This document shows, piece after piece, positions 1-8,970 of a stretch of 36,833 nt of DNA; position 1 is the first letter of the stretch, and every line of letters starts with the position of its first letter. A program made the translations under genes and the position numbers. The notes below the pieces were generated by a model. The model saw only the letters and a list, made by a program, of their open reading frames with translations. It made no database searches and was not told where the DNA came from. Source of the stretch: an uncultured Lewinella sp. (GTDB lineage: Bacteria; Bacteroidota; Bacteroidia; Chitinophagales; Saprospiraceae); NCBI GenBank assembly GCA_913057785.1, contig CAJXPD010000086.1:1-36833 (forward strand). The letters run 5' to 3'.

Positions 1-1402
1 CATCCCCGCCGCTCCAGGCGTCGATCCAGAGATATCGCCAAGGATCTGGGAAGTTGGGATTCCAGGGGCGGGCATGGCCGTAGGCAGTGGCATCGTCTTG
101 CGTTCCACCGAAGATGCGATAGGGCTCCTCCTGATCCAAGGTGATGGTGTAGAATTCGCCGGCCGGAATATTGTTGTGGTGAAGCCAGGTTTTGCCACGA
201 TCATAGCTCACATACAATCCACCATCATTTCCCAAGATGAGATGTTCCGGGTTTATGGGGTTAATCCATAGTTCGCAATGATCTAGGTGCAAGGTCTGTG
301 CGATGTTGGGATTGAGGTGTGTCACTTCTCCAGCGACGAGTTCAAAGTTTTTGCCTCCATCGGCGCTATGGGCCATTCGGACTCCCAAGGCATAAATCTC
401 TTCATCATCTTGTGGATTCACATAGATATCCGTAAAATACCAGCCAATCCCCGGGAAGATCAGCAGATCATCATCGTGCGTTTTGCGCCAACTCTCCCCC
501 GCATTAACCGTCTTATAAACTTGGGCTGATCTTCGATTATTTAGATTTAGATTATCCATCAAGGCATAGACCTTTTGTGGATTGGTGTAAGAAACTGCTA
601 ATCCAGTACGGCCCTTTTTAGGCCCCTCGGGCATCCCTTTATCTAATACTTCCCAGGTCTCTCCGCCATCTTTACTTCCGTAAATAGCGGTCTTTGGACC
701 ACTCAGATCAGGATGATGCTCCCACATCGAAACGTAGACATAGTTGGGGTCGGAGGGTGCGATCACCACATCATTAGCTCCCGTATTCTCATCGAGATAC
801 AATACATGTTCCCAAGTCTTCCCACCATTCTGCGTCCGATATAGGCCCCTGTTTTTATTGGTCGACCAGAAATGCCCAAGCACGGCCACGAAAGCGATAT
901 CTGGATTGGTGGGGTGAACGGCGATTTCACCGATGTGCCAAGCATCTTTGAGTCCCAAATGTTGCCAGGATTCGCCACCATCACTGGAGCGATATACACC
1001 GACTCCAGGCATGGTGAAGTTGCGCGCCTTCTTGAGACTTTCCCCAGTACCGACATAGATTACGTCCGGATTAGAAGGAGCTATGGCTATATCCCCGATT
1101 CCCAAGGCTGCCTGATCCTCAAAGATGGGTTTCCAGCTTAGGCCATTATTGGTTGTTTTCCAAAGGTTGCCGGAGCCGAAGGCAGCATACATGGTTCCGG
1201 GACGACTGGGGTGGGCTTGTACGGCCTCTACCCGGCCAGAGTTGGTCACCGGCCCCAGGAGTTGCCATTCGGGGTGGAAGGTGGTGTTTTCCTTGAGCGC
1301 TTGGTATTGTTGAAAGGATTGGAGCAGGGGAGAACTTGGAGTTTGATTGAAAACGATGGTGGCAACACAAATGGTGCCGAGGAGTAGCAGGAGTCTTTTC
1401 AT
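1..1402 (-). CDS. Secreted BNR/VPS10-like beta-propeller protein (3' part outside window)
   Basis: The reading frame opens at the ATG at 1402-1400 and stays open for 467 codons to the window edge, so the C-terminus is missing. Residues 1-19 look like a signal peptide (MKRLLLLLGTICVATIVF). The body is a series of BNR/Asp-box repeats: 'SSDGGESW', 'TQNGGKTW', 'SKDGGETW' and 'SYDRGKTW', alternating with 'P(S/T)NPDV(I/A)YVG'-type strands such as 'APSNPDVIYVGTGES'. This pattern is typical of the sortilin/VPS10-like or 'WD40/YVTN/BNR-like' proteins that are abundant in Bacteroidota. They are exported propellers, often annotated as glycosyl hydrolases without proof. I see no catalytic residues that would justify an enzymatic name. 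It is a paralogue in style of the full-length protein at 22319-25444. The family call is secure; the function is unknown. Confidence 0.9.
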   Translation of the reverse strand, partial: MKRLLLLLGTICVATIVFNQTPSSPLLQSFQQYQALKENTTFHPEWQLLGPVTNSGRVEAVQAHPSRPGTMYAAFGSGNLWKTTNNGLSWKPIFEDQAALGIGDIAIAPSNPDVIYVGTGESLKKARNFTMPGVGVYRSSDGGESWQHLGLKDAWHIGEIAVHPTNPDIAFVAVLGHFWSTNKNRGLYRTQNGGKTWEHVLYLDENTGANDVVIAPSDPNYVYVSMWEHHPDLSGPKTAIYGSKDGGETWEVLDKGMPEGPKKGRTGLAVSYTNPQKVYALMDNLNLNNRRSAQVYKTVNAGESWRKTHDDDLLIFPGIGWYFTDIYVNPQDDEEIYALGVRMAHSADGGKNFELVAGEVTHLNPNIAQTLHLDHCELWINPINPEHLILGNDGGLYVSYDRGKTWLHHNNIPAGEFYTITLDQEEPYRIFGGTQDDATAYGHARPWNPNFPDPWRYLWIDAWSGGD

Positions 1403-1626
1403 GGTCTATTTTTCAGATGCTATGAAAATAGTAAATCTAGTCGGATAATAAGGAGAAAGAGTCTTTTCTAGCTCTCATGTCCCTGCTTTTCAATATTGCC
1501 AAAAATCACCCTCGCCCCCCTCCATTTGTCATTACCTACTTTCATTTTAATCATGATCTTGTTGTATAACAGCGACTTAGACTCTGTAGACAACACCTAC
1601 CCGATTTCAAGTATAAGTTAATCCTT

Positions 1627-3435
1627 ATGCTTTCTGCCTTGTCTAGTAATTCGAATCTCTCCTACAGACAACAACTGGTTTTACTTACTAAAACAATCGT
1701 GCCTATGTACCTATTTCATCCATTGCTGACGAAATATGAGGACCTGGATGGAGAATCCAGGGCTATCTTGAAATGTACCATCGACTGGTTTGAGGCGAAG
1801 GGGAAGGAGCGTTTAACTGCGGAGGATCGAAAAGCCGAGTGGTATGATGACTTTGTGACGTTCCTAGCAGAAAATCAAATATTTGCTCGACTCTACACGC
1901 CGTCTACGGTAGGTGGGGAGCGGTACAAATGGAATACGGCTCGCATTTCAGCCTTCTATGAGTTGTGTGGGTTTTACGGGCTTTCCTATTGGTATGCTGC
2001 CCAAGTCACTTCTTTAGGTTTAGGACCGATTTGGATGAGTAGAAATGAAGACTTGCGGAACCAGGCATTTGAATACTTGAAAGCGGGCGAACTATTTGCC
2101 TTTGCTTTATCCGAAAAAGAGCATGGGGCAGATATCTATTCTAGTGAAATGCGGCTGGTGAAGCAGTCTGATGGGACTTATTTAGCCAATGGCTCTAAGT
2201 ACTATATTGGCAATGCGAATAAGGCCAGAATGATTTGCGTTTTTGGTGTTGAAGCCGAGAGCAAAGAGTATGTCTGGTTTGTGGTTGATGCAGCCCACCC
2301 CAGTTTTCATTTGGAAAAAAATGTGATTCATAATCAGGCCTATGTTGCGGCATTTGACCTTATAGATTATCCTATCACCCAGAAGGAAATCCTGCATTTG
2401 GGACGCCCCGCTTGGGATGCGGCTTTGAATACGGTCAACCTCAATAAGTATAACCTAGGTTGGGGGAGTATAGGGATCTGCACACATGCACTGTATGAAG
2501 CCATCAATCACGCCGCCAATCGCCGGCTATTCGATCATTATGTCACGGACTTTCCCCATATCCAACAGCTATTTCTGAAAGCCTGGACACGCTTGCTGGC
2601 TATGCGCCTATTCACCGATCGCAGTCTAGATTATCTCCGAGTTGCCTCCCTAGAAGATCGCCGGTATTTACTGTATAATGCTTTGGTGAAAATGAAGGTG
2701 ACGCGAGAGGGAGAGCAGGTGATCAATGATCTTTGGGATGTGATCTCCGCAAAGGGGTTTGAGAAGGATACCTTCTTCAATATCGCCAGTCGAGATATTC
2801 GTGGGTTACCGAAACTGGAAGGAACGGTGCATGTGAATATGGCATTGGTGATGAAGTTTATTCCCAACTATTTCTTCAATTCTAAGACCTATCCATCCAT
2901 TGCAAAACAGAAACAAGATATAGATGATGCCTTCGTTTTTGCCCAAGGCCCTGCCAAGGGATTGTCTCGGGTACAATTCCATGATTTTCGTGAGGCCTAT
3001 CAGCTCTATGATAGCCTCAATGTGAAGCTGTTTTGGGAACAAATTCAGGTTTTTCAGGAATCCCTAATGATGGCCAGCCCGAATGCGGAACAGCAAAAGG
3101 ATATCGATTTTCTATTGACGGCAGGAGAACTATTTACACTAATAGTTTATGGGCAACTCATTCTCGAACAAGCTCAACTCATGGATCTCAACCCAGTCAT
3201 CGTGGATCAAATTTTCGAGTTGTTGATTGAGGATTTCTCCTGCTATGCCCTCGATTTTTACCACAAACCCAGTGCCACAGAAAAGCAATTGGAGTATGCC
3301 CAGAAAATGATCAAAAGGCCTCACTACTCGCCAGAAAGGCGTGAGCAGATCTGGCATGAGCAGGTCCTTCAATTGAAGGGCAGCTACGAAATGAGTCCAA
3401 GAGGCCAGAGATCGATGGCTACGGTCAGCGGATAA
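1627..3435 (+). CDS. Acyl-CoA dehydrogenase family protein
   Basis: 602 residues, starting at the ATG at 1627; a second in-frame ATG at residue 27 is possible. The flavoprotein fold is indicated by 'FALSEKEHGADI' near residue 158, which matches the FAD/substrate-binding segment of acyl-CoA dehydrogenases, followed by 'GSKYYIGNANKA'. Near residue 397 is 'LEGTVHVNMAL'; the Glu before GT (E398) aligns with the catalytic base of the MCAD-type 'YEGT' motif. The protein is longer than the usual 380-400 residues, with extra N- and C-terminal segments, so it belongs to a larger subgroup. Expected role: FAD-dependent alpha,beta-dehydrogenation of an acyl-CoA; substrate unknown. The next gene begins 38 bases downstream on the same strand and encodes a CoA-transferase-like enzyme, suggesting co-transcription and a shared acid-activation or beta-oxidation route. 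Confidence 0.88.
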   Translation: MLSALSSNSNLSYRQQLVLLTKTIVPMYLFHPLLTKYEDLDGESRAILKCTIDWFEAKGKERLTAEDRKAEWYDDFVTFLAENQIFARLYTPSTVGGERYKWNTARISAFYELCGFYGLSYWYAAQVTSLGLGPIWMSRNEDLRNQAFEYLKAGELFAFALSEKEHGADIYSSEMRLVKQSDGTYLANGSKYYIGNANKARMICVFGVEAESKEYVWFVVDAAHPSFHLEKNVIHNQAYVAAFDLIDYPITQKEILHLGRPAWDAALNTVNLNKYNLGWGSIGICTHALYEAINHAANRRLFDHYVTDFPHIQQLFLKAWTRLLAMRLFTDRSLDYLRVASLEDRRYLLYNALVKMKVTREGEQVINDLWDVISAKGFEKDTFFNIASRDIRGLPKLEGTVHVNMALVMKFIPNYFFNSKTYPSIAKQKQDIDDAFVFAQGPAKGLSRVQFHDFREAYQLYDSLNVKLFWEQIQVFQESLMMASPNAEQQKDIDFLLTAGELFTLIVYGQLILEQAQLMDLNPVIVDQIFELLIEDFSCYALDFYHKPSATEKQLEYAQKMIKRPHYSPERREQIWHEQVLQLKGSYEMSPRGQRSMATVSG

Positions 3436-3473
3436 GCACCTAATTCGTTCATGTGTTCATTAAATAACCAGAT

Positions 3474-5651
3474 ATGACCTCCACCACAATAAAGAAAAAG
3501 AAAACGCCAACCACTCAAGTTTTTGACCAGATTGAAGCCTGTGTGGATGCGGTGATTGAAAAAGTAGGGACAGAGATTCGTCTAGGCATTCCCTTGGGGG
3601 CAGGCAAACCCAATCAGTTTGTCAATGCCCTCTATGAGAGAGCCAAGGCCAATCCAGAGATAAGACTTACCATTTATACCGCTCTCACACTCGAAAAACC
3701 AAAAGGGGAGAGCCTTTTAGAACAGCGATTTATGAGGCCTTTTGCAGAGCGGGTTTTTGAGGATTATCCAGATCTGAATTACGAGCACGATCGCACTAAA
3801 GGGCTTCTCCCTCCCAATGTAAAAGTGATCGAATTCTATTTCCCAGCTGGAAAATATATGCATGATCAGCAGGCACAACGCGATTATGTGAGTAGTAACT
3901 ATACCCATATTGCGCGAGATCTCATCGATCAGAACATCAATGTAATTGCTCAGATGGTGGCCAAATCGAAGGATGGTAAACAGCTCAGCCTAAGCTGTAA
4001 TCCTGATGTAACAGTTGATGTAATGGATGCGATCAGAGACCGTAATTGCGCCTTCGTTGCTCAGGTGAACAACAACCTGCCGTTTATGTACGGAGATGCG
4101 GTGGTACCGATCGAAACTTTCCATTATATGATCGATCATCCGCGGTACGACTTTAAGATTTTTGGTCCACCAAAAATGAGTATTCCCGATGTGGATTATA
4201 TGATCGGCTTGCACGCCAGCACTTTGGTAAAAGATGGAGGAGAGTTGCAGATTGGAATCGGGAGTTTATCCGACGCCTTAATCTATGCACTATTGCTCCG
4301 TCAGTTGGAGAATCCTTTGTATCGAGAGTTGTTGGAAAGAACAGAAATCGATGGCAAGTTTGCGGAGATCATAGGGCGAAAAGGGAGCCGGAAAACCTTT
4401 GAAACAGGCCTTTTCGGTGCCTCCGAGATGTTTGTGGATGGATTCATGGAATTGATCAAAGAAGGAATTCTAAAACGGAAGGTATACGATGATGTAAGCA
4501 TTCAGCGACTGCTCAATGAAGGTTTGATTAGGGAGGATGAAATTGATATTGATGCACTTTATCATTTGTTGAGGAGAGGGGCTATCCATCCAGTCTTGCG
4601 ATCTTCAGATTTCGATTACCTACAGTATTTCGGTATCCTCCGGGAAGAATTAAGCTATAAAGATGGGTATATCCATTTCCCCGATGGTACCAAGGTTGAG
4701 GCTAATCTTAATGATGATCATGCGCATGAAGCGTTGATCCAGAAAGGATTGGGGTATGCCTTGAAAAATGGAGCGATCGTTCACGGTGGCTTCTTTTTAG
4801 GCTCCAATGCCTTTTACGATTGGTTGCGACAACTACCGGAAGAAGAACGTAAGCTGATCCATATGAAGAGCGTGAGGGCTATCAATCAACTATATGGGCA
4901 TGAGGAATTGGATCGGTTACATCGTAAGGATGCTCGATTTTTCAATACTTGCTTTATCATGACCTTGTTAGGAGCTGCCGCTTCGGATGCTTTAGAAGAC
5001 GGGCGGGTAGTCAGTGGGGTAGGAGGGCAGTACAATTTTGTGGAAATGGCGCATGCACTTCCCGACGGACATTCGGTATTGCAGTTGCGTTCCACGAGGA
5101 AAAGCAAGGGGAAGTTGAAGAGCAATATTGTTTGGCAGTACGGCCATGTTACGATTCCCCGGCACCTTCGAGATATTGTGATTACGGAATATGGAATAGC
5201 GGATGTACGTGGGAAGACCGATGAAGAGGTAATCAAGGCTTTGGTACAGATAGCAGACTCCCGCTTTCAGCCCGAACTAATTCGACAGGCTAAGGAGGCT
5301 GGTAAACTCTCTGAAGACTATCAAGTACCCAGCCAATTTGCCCGGAACTACCCTGAACGGTATGAGGGACTATTGACGAAGTATAAAGGGGATGGTTACT
5401 TTCCTCCTTTTCCTTTCGGCACGGACCTGACTGATGAGGAGCTTGTGCTGGGCAAGGCGCTTACTAAGCTCAAGGAGAAAACGGCTACCAAATCAGGATT
5501 AGTCACCGCTATTTTGAAGGCACTGTTTATGGGGAAACCGAGCCCTGAAGTAGAAAAGTTATTGGAAAGAATGCAACTGGATCGCACGCAAGGTGTAATG
5601 GAGTGGTTGTATCGGAAATTGTTGATTGCGGAGTTGAGGTGGCTCAAGTAA
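3474..5651 (+). CDS. Acetyl-CoA hydrolase/CoA-transferase family protein
   Basis: 725 residues, ATG start at 3474. The N-terminal half has the class I CoA-transferase pattern. 'GELQIGIGSLSDAL' precedes 'GLFGASEMFVDGFMEL', which resembles the G-x-H-(S/T)-E-x-x-x-D-G motif of the acetate CoA-transferase family; by that comparison the catalytic glutamate is E318. The C-terminal half carries the AcetylCoA_hyd_C-type segments 'VHGGFFLGSNAFY' (about 432), 'GVGGQYNFVEMAHAL' (about 515) and 'ITEYGIADVRGKT' (about 568). Length is well above the roughly 430 residues of 4-hydroxybutyrate CoA-transferases, matching the long subgroup. Probable reaction: CoA transfer between acyl-CoA and a free acid, or acyl-CoA hydrolysis; substrate not readable from sequence. 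It follows the acyl-CoA dehydrogenase gene by 38 bases. Its stop codon abuts a palindromic repeat that fills the space to the convergent gene. Confidence 0.88.
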   Translation: MTSTTIKKKKTPTTQVFDQIEACVDAVIEKVGTEIRLGIPLGAGKPNQFVNALYERAKANPEIRLTIYTALTLEKPKGESLLEQRFMRPFAERVFEDYPDLNYEHDRTKGLLPPNVKVIEFYFPAGKYMHDQQAQRDYVSSNYTHIARDLIDQNINVIAQMVAKSKDGKQLSLSCNPDVTVDVMDAIRDRNCAFVAQVNNNLPFMYGDAVVPIETFHYMIDHPRYDFKIFGPPKMSIPDVDYMIGLHASTLVKDGGELQIGIGSLSDALIYALLLRQLENPLYRELLERTEIDGKFAEIIGRKGSRKTFETGLFGASEMFVDGFMELIKEGILKRKVYDDVSIQRLLNEGLIREDEIDIDALYHLLRRGAIHPVLRSSDFDYLQYFGILREELSYKDGYIHFPDGTKVEANLNDDHAHEALIQKGLGYALKNGAIVHGGFFLGSNAFYDWLRQLPEEERKLIHMKSVRAINQLYGHEELDRLHRKDARFFNTCFIMTLLGAAASDALEDGRVVSGVGGQYNFVEMAHALPDGHSVLQLRSTRKSKGKLKSNIVWQYGHVTIPRHLRDIVITEYGIADVRGKTDEEVIKALVQIADSRFQPELIRQAKEAGKLSEDYQVPSQFARNYPERYEGLLTKYKGDGYFPPFPFGTDLTDEELVLGKALTKLKEKTATKSGLVTAILKALFMGKPSPEVEKLLERMQLDRTQGVMEWLYRKLLIAELRWLK

Positions 5652-5747
5652 CTGCTGTTCGGAGTTCGGGGTGAACAAGGTGCTTATTCGGAGTCTGAAA
5701 CTCCGAATAGCTGTGGCTCCGTCCACCCCAAACTCCGAACAGCAGTG
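5651..5747. repeat. Palindromic repeat element, copy 1 (between convergent stops)
   Basis: A 97-base element whose outer arms at 5651-5673 and 5724-5746 are inverted repeats matching at 22 of 23 positions. An inner hairpin pairs 5685-5694 with 5700-5709, 10 of 10, around a 5-base loop. Read on the minus strand it matches the element at 12168-12257 at 58 of 63 bases over the left arm and inner hairpin. The first base is the last base of the TAA stop of the CoA-transferase gene, and the last is one base short of the stop of the convergent TolC-like gene. It probably folds in RNA on both strands and may act as a bidirectional terminator; there is no long T-run. Mobility or function as a REP/MITE-like element is inference. 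Confidence 0.9.
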
Positions 5748-5748
5748 T

Positions 5749-6924
5749 TTAAAGACTAAGGAAGTTCTGTAGGGGCAGTTGATAGAGACGCTCTGTCAAT
5801 TCAAGATAATCGAGATAAGCGTCATAGATTCGAAGTTCGATTTTCAATAGATCCAGTTGTTGTTCGAGGGCTTTTTCTTTTTGCTCCAAGGCCAGTAGCG
5901 GTGTGTCTGTGGCTCCTTGGATTAGTGCAGATGTGCGTTGATTTTGCTGATTACCTATCTCCTTCGTCAAAGCCAATTCTTTGGTCAATAGCAGTAGGCG
6001 TTGTTTGATTTTCTCCACTCTATGTTCATTCCATTCTTGTCGAGCAATGGCCTTTTTTTGAGCTGTTTCTTTTTCGATGGCCAAGGAAGCTACCTGCAGT
6101 TTACGCTTGTTGGAAAAAGGAAATTGAAAGGCGGCTGTAAGAGATATTTTCTCTTCAAAAGTGTTGTCGGTGGGCCCTCGGTATTCAATCTGGAAAAAAT
6201 CGAAGATCTTTCTTCCTTCGGCTTTTTTGAGTGCTATTTCACTATCCAATAATTGCACATCCAATGCTCTTTCTTTTTGCTCAAAAACAAAGTTTTCTGC
6301 TGGATCCATTTGCTCAACCAATTCAATAATAGAGTTGGCGGTAATCATAGTAGACCAATCTATTTCTTGATCGTTTGTGGAGAGGATTTGTAACCATTCT
6401 TGATGCTGCAAAATGTCAACCCGTATTTGGGCGATGGCTTGTTGAGTAGATATCCATTCTTTGGGTAGATTCTGTCCTGCTTGGATTAGCTTAGTGTACA
6501 CCTGTTCTTTATCTAGGAGGACGCTTAGTAGTTCTTCCTTGATGGCCAGCTTTTGGGTGAGTTCATACAGATTTAATACCGATTCATAAGCGTCTTCAAT
6601 ATAGTTCCAGTAAAAGGTACTTTGTTCTTCTAGCGCCTGTTCCTCTGAAAGCTGGAAAAGCTTCTTTTGCGCTTTGCGTACCCCCGCAGAACTTGGCATA
6701 AACCTAAATTGATATTGCTGTCGATCGGGATCAAATTCATCTGTTTGAGTACGAAAGTCAATTTGATCCATCCAGCTGGGTTTGAAGGAGATGTTTGTAC
6801 CTATATCCGTTTCTAGATAGGGCGTAATACTATTTTTGAAAAAATCATCCAGACTAATCACGGATTGGCCCAGTCCTGTGTAGCAGATAGCCAGACAGCA
6901 ACAAATGCTCAGTAAGTTTTTCAT
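5749..6924 (-). CDS. TolC-family outer-membrane efflux protein
   Basis: 391 residues from the ATG at 6924-6922. The frame is open further upstream to 6999, but that start would overlap the previous gene, whereas the ATG at 6924 begins a clear signal peptide (MKNLLSICCCLAICYTGLGQ). The rest is long, charged and coiled-coil-rich, with repeated 'EEQALEEQ', 'KEELLSVLLDKEQVY' and 'LEQKEKALEQQL' helices and a beta-like stretch near 'TDNTFEEKISLTAAFQFPF'. This is the helix-helix-barrel-strand pattern of TolC/OEP proteins. It is somewhat short for TolC, which usually exceeds 420 residues. Last gene of the DUF4956-HlyD-TolC operon; the 55-base gap before it contains a 9-base tandem duplication (TTATTAAAC twice, 6930-6947). 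Expected role: outer-membrane exit channel for the adjacent adaptor protein. No cognate inner-membrane pump is visible nearby. Confidence 0.8.
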   Translation of the reverse strand: MKNLLSICCCLAICYTGLGQSVISLDDFFKNSITPYLETDIGTNISFKPSWMDQIDFRTQTDEFDPDRQQYQFRFMPSSAGVRKAQKKLFQLSEEQALEEQSTFYWNYIEDAYESVLNLYELTQKLAIKEELLSVLLDKEQVYTKLIQAGQNLPKEWISTQQAIAQIRVDILQHQEWLQILSTNDQEIDWSTMITANSIIELVEQMDPAENFVFEQKERALDVQLLDSEIALKKAEGRKIFDFFQIEYRGPTDNTFEEKISLTAAFQFPFSNKRKLQVASLAIEKETAQKKAIARQEWNEHRVEKIKQRLLLLTKELALTKEIGNQQNQRTSALIQGATDTPLLALEQKEKALEQQLDLLKIELRIYDAYLDYLELTERLYQLPLQNFLSL

Positions 6925-6979
6925 TAGGCTTATTAAACTTATTAAACAACTTCCACGTGTACTACAAAATTGAAGTGTG

Positions 6980-8038
6980 TTACTCAGCGCCGAGATCAAC
7001 TATTGATTTTTTCCCATTCCGAGTGCTGGTTTCCCCCCCTTGCATTTGCAACTCCAGAATAGTTTTTTCCTTTTGCAAAAAGGCATTGTTTTTTGGAATG
7101 GTAATCAATAGCTCTCGACCATAGGTTTTCAGGTTAGGCATTTTCCGGAGGCGTTCGGGGATCTCCACGATCCTTGACCCCAAGCCTGTCACTGTCCCGA
7201 AATAGGCAATGCTCGGATCTTTTGTTGAACGGACTAGGAAAGAGTCATTCACGGCAACTTGTAACATCAAATCTTCCTGAATAAAACCCTTAACCAAGGA
7301 AGGATTGGGTTCATAAAATGAGATGAGGGTTTTGTAAGAGGGAATGTGTTCGGCTTCTTTGCAATAGATGGTACCAATAAGACCATCAGTGGGTGCCGTA
7401 AGTTGGAAATCGATGACTTTTTGATCCTCCTCAAAATCTTGCTCAGCTTTAAGTCGCTCTATCTCCGCAAAATAGGGGTTGTTGCCGATTTTTAATGCCG
7501 TTTCCAAGTTTTGAATCTCCTGATCAAAAGTAGCTGTTGCTAACCGCTTCGCTTCTTCCAATGATCTTAACCTTTCTGCAAAGGAAGAATTTTCGCTTTC
7601 TTTAGGATCGATGTTCGTCAAGCCTTCGTACAGCTTTGCATGCAATCTTTGCTCTTCCTGTACCTCCTGAATAGAAGCGTCGATTTCTGCTAGTTTCCGT
7701 TCTTTCTGAACCTCTACTAGCTTGATAGCCCCTCTTTTATCCTCACTCCAGTTTTTTGCTTTCGCCCGGAGCTCGGCAATTCTAAAGGGTTGATCGCTTA
7801 GCGTTTCTTTCGACTTGATCCGATATATGTCCAAAAGAGGGGCTCCTTGTTCCACTCGTTCCCCTGGACTGACATGAATTTTTCTGATGACCACAGGATA
7901 GTTGAAATTAATCTCTGTTTCCTTATTCTCTGCAAAACCATAAAAGGAAACGACCTCCTTTCCTAAGGAGCTTTGAAAGTGCCATATCAAAGCACCCACC
8001 ACCAGCAAAGAAAGATAGAATATGTTGATATACTTCAT
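6980..8038 (-). CDS. HlyD-family periplasmic adaptor (membrane fusion protein)
   Basis: 352 residues. The frame is open to a TTG at 8044, but the ATG at 8038-8036 (MKYINIFYL) gives a normal start, leaving 13 bases after the DUF4956 stop. One N-terminal membrane anchor (about residues 4-22) is followed by a lipoyl-like half-motif with 'VVIRKIHVSPGERVEQGAPLLDI' features. A long charged coiled-coil hairpin lies at about 80-215. The second lipoyl half is at 'FQLTAPTDGLIGTIYCKEAEHI', and a beta-barrel C-terminal region follows. This is the standard order of HlyD/EmrA-type adaptors, which bridge an inner-membrane transporter to TolC. Its operon partners are DUF4956 upstream and a TolC-like channel downstream; no ABC, RND or MFS pump is encoded in the operon, which is unusual. 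Confidence 0.85.
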   Translation of the reverse strand: MKYINIFYLSLLVVGALIWHFQSSLGKEVVSFYGFAENKETEINFNYPVVIRKIHVSPGERVEQGAPLLDIYRIKSKETLSDQPFRIAELRAKAKNWSEDKRGAIKLVEVQKERKLAEIDASIQEVQEEQRLHAKLYEGLTNIDPKESENSSFAERLRSLEEAKRLATATFDQEIQNLETALKIGNNPYFAEIERLKAEQDFEEDQKVIDFQLTAPTDGLIGTIYCKEAEHIPSYKTLISFYEPNPSLVKGFIQEDLMLQVAVNDSFLVRSTKDPSIAYFGTVTGLGSRIVEIPERLRKMPNLKTYGRELLITIPKNNAFLQKEKTILELQMQGGETSTRNGKKSIVDLGAE

Positions 8039-8051
8039 GTTCAAATCTTTT

Positions 8052-8792
8052 CTATAGAGTAAAAGGTTCCTTGTTAAATCTCAATCGAAGGTCTTTTAAG
8101 CTCGGGAGTTGTTCCAATTCATGAGCGAACTCCTCCATTTCCTTGCCTCTTTTCATTCGTATTCGATAGCTTATCTCTTTTAAGACCTGACGCTTGGTTT
8201 CAGCAATAACCAACCCTTCTTCATTTTTTACTTTATCGGTTTTTTTGAGATTCAAGAATCGGACATTTTCCAACAACACAGTACTACAATAGGTTTTCAG
8301 TAGTTGATCTACCTGCAGATCAACCGCCGGATCATTAATGACTACCATCTTCAATATGCCGACTAACGGATCCTCCTGACCAAAAGGGGAGAAATGAAGG
8401 ATGAAGGCGGCGCTACAAAAGCCAGCTGTACCAATAAAGGCTATGGTAAAACCAAAAACACCACATGCTATACCAATCGCTAAAGCCGCAAACATAAAGG
8501 CCATGTTTCGCGGATTATCAAGCTTAGTCCGAAACCGTATGATGGCCAAGGCTCCTAACATTCCAAGACCTCTAGCCAAAGAATCGCCAATGGCCTGCAT
8601 GACCATGGCTGCTACGATGGAAATGAGTACCATGGACTGTAAAAACTGGAACGGCTTACGTGCGTCACGAGTGGTATATTCATAGGTTAGGGTAACCAAT
8701 GAAGACAGGAAAAAAGTGCATAACACGGTGATCAAGATGCTAATAGCTGTAGGATTCTCCGTATTATGATGTGTCAATAAAAATTCAAACAT
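8052..8792 (-). CDS. DUF4956 domain-containing inner-membrane protein
   Basis: 246 residues, ATG at 8792. About four membrane segments lie in the first 135 residues (around 15-38, 48-66, 97-112 and 113-133). Between the second and third is the family signature 'GLARGLGMLGALAIIRFRT' followed by 'NPRNMAFMFAALAIGIACG', which I recognise as DUF4956. The C-terminal third (about 140-246) is soluble, mixed alpha/beta, with many Lys/Arg/Glu, probably cytoplasmic. DUF4956 has no settled function; the family is known to neighbour CotH kinases and VTC-type polyphosphate polymerases. Here the CotH gene lies upstream on the same strand, and HlyD- and TolC-like genes follow immediately. The operon may therefore use this protein as its inner-membrane component; that is inference. 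Confidence 0.85.
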   Translation of the reverse strand: MFEFLLTHHNTENPTAISILITVLCTFFLSSLVTLTYEYTTRDARKPFQFLQSMVLISIVAAMVMQAIGDSLARGLGMLGALAIIRFRTKLDNPRNMAFMFAALAIGIACGVFGFTIAFIGTAGFCSAAFILHFSPFGQEDPLVGILKMVVINDPAVDLQVDQLLKTYCSTVLLENVRFLNLKKTDKVKNEEGLVIAETKRQVLKEISYRIRMKRGKEMEEFAHELEQLPSLKDLRLRFNKEPFTL

Positions 8793-8832
8793 AGCCCTAT
8801 ACTGTATGAAATAAACTACTAGGATCTGTTGG

Positions 8833-8849
8833 CAGCTAGTAGTTAGCTG
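8833..8849. promoter_or_regulatory. Short inverted repeat upstream of the DUF4956 operon
   Basis: CAGCTA (8833-8838) and TAGCTG (8844-8849) form a perfect 6-base inverted repeat with a 5-base spacer, about 40 bases upstream of the DUF4956 start codon. The position suits an operator or leader hairpin. No recognisable -33/-7 Bacteroidota promoter could be assigned with confidence. Confidence 0.25.
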
Positions 8850-8970
8850 TACAAAAGAGACTAATGTGAATTGTCGCCTTGTACTTATGCAAGCTAAGTC
8901 TAGAACGCCAAAAGCAGGTCCTGTAGCCCTATATTTTTTGTCTTTAACATTGCCTATGTACAGGACATCT

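Noticed and set aside
1..1402. Several short plus-strand frames opposite the first propeller gene
   Set aside because: They are antisense to a continuous 467-codon minus-strand frame with signal peptide and BNR repeats.
6930..6947. TTATTAAAC tandem duplication as a regulatory site
   Set aside because: Two 9-base copies in an AT-rich leader are easily explained by slippage; no known motif.
6925..6999. 25-residue upstream extension of the TolC-like protein
   Set aside because: It would overlap the HlyD-like gene and bury a clear signal peptide that begins at the ATG at 6924.
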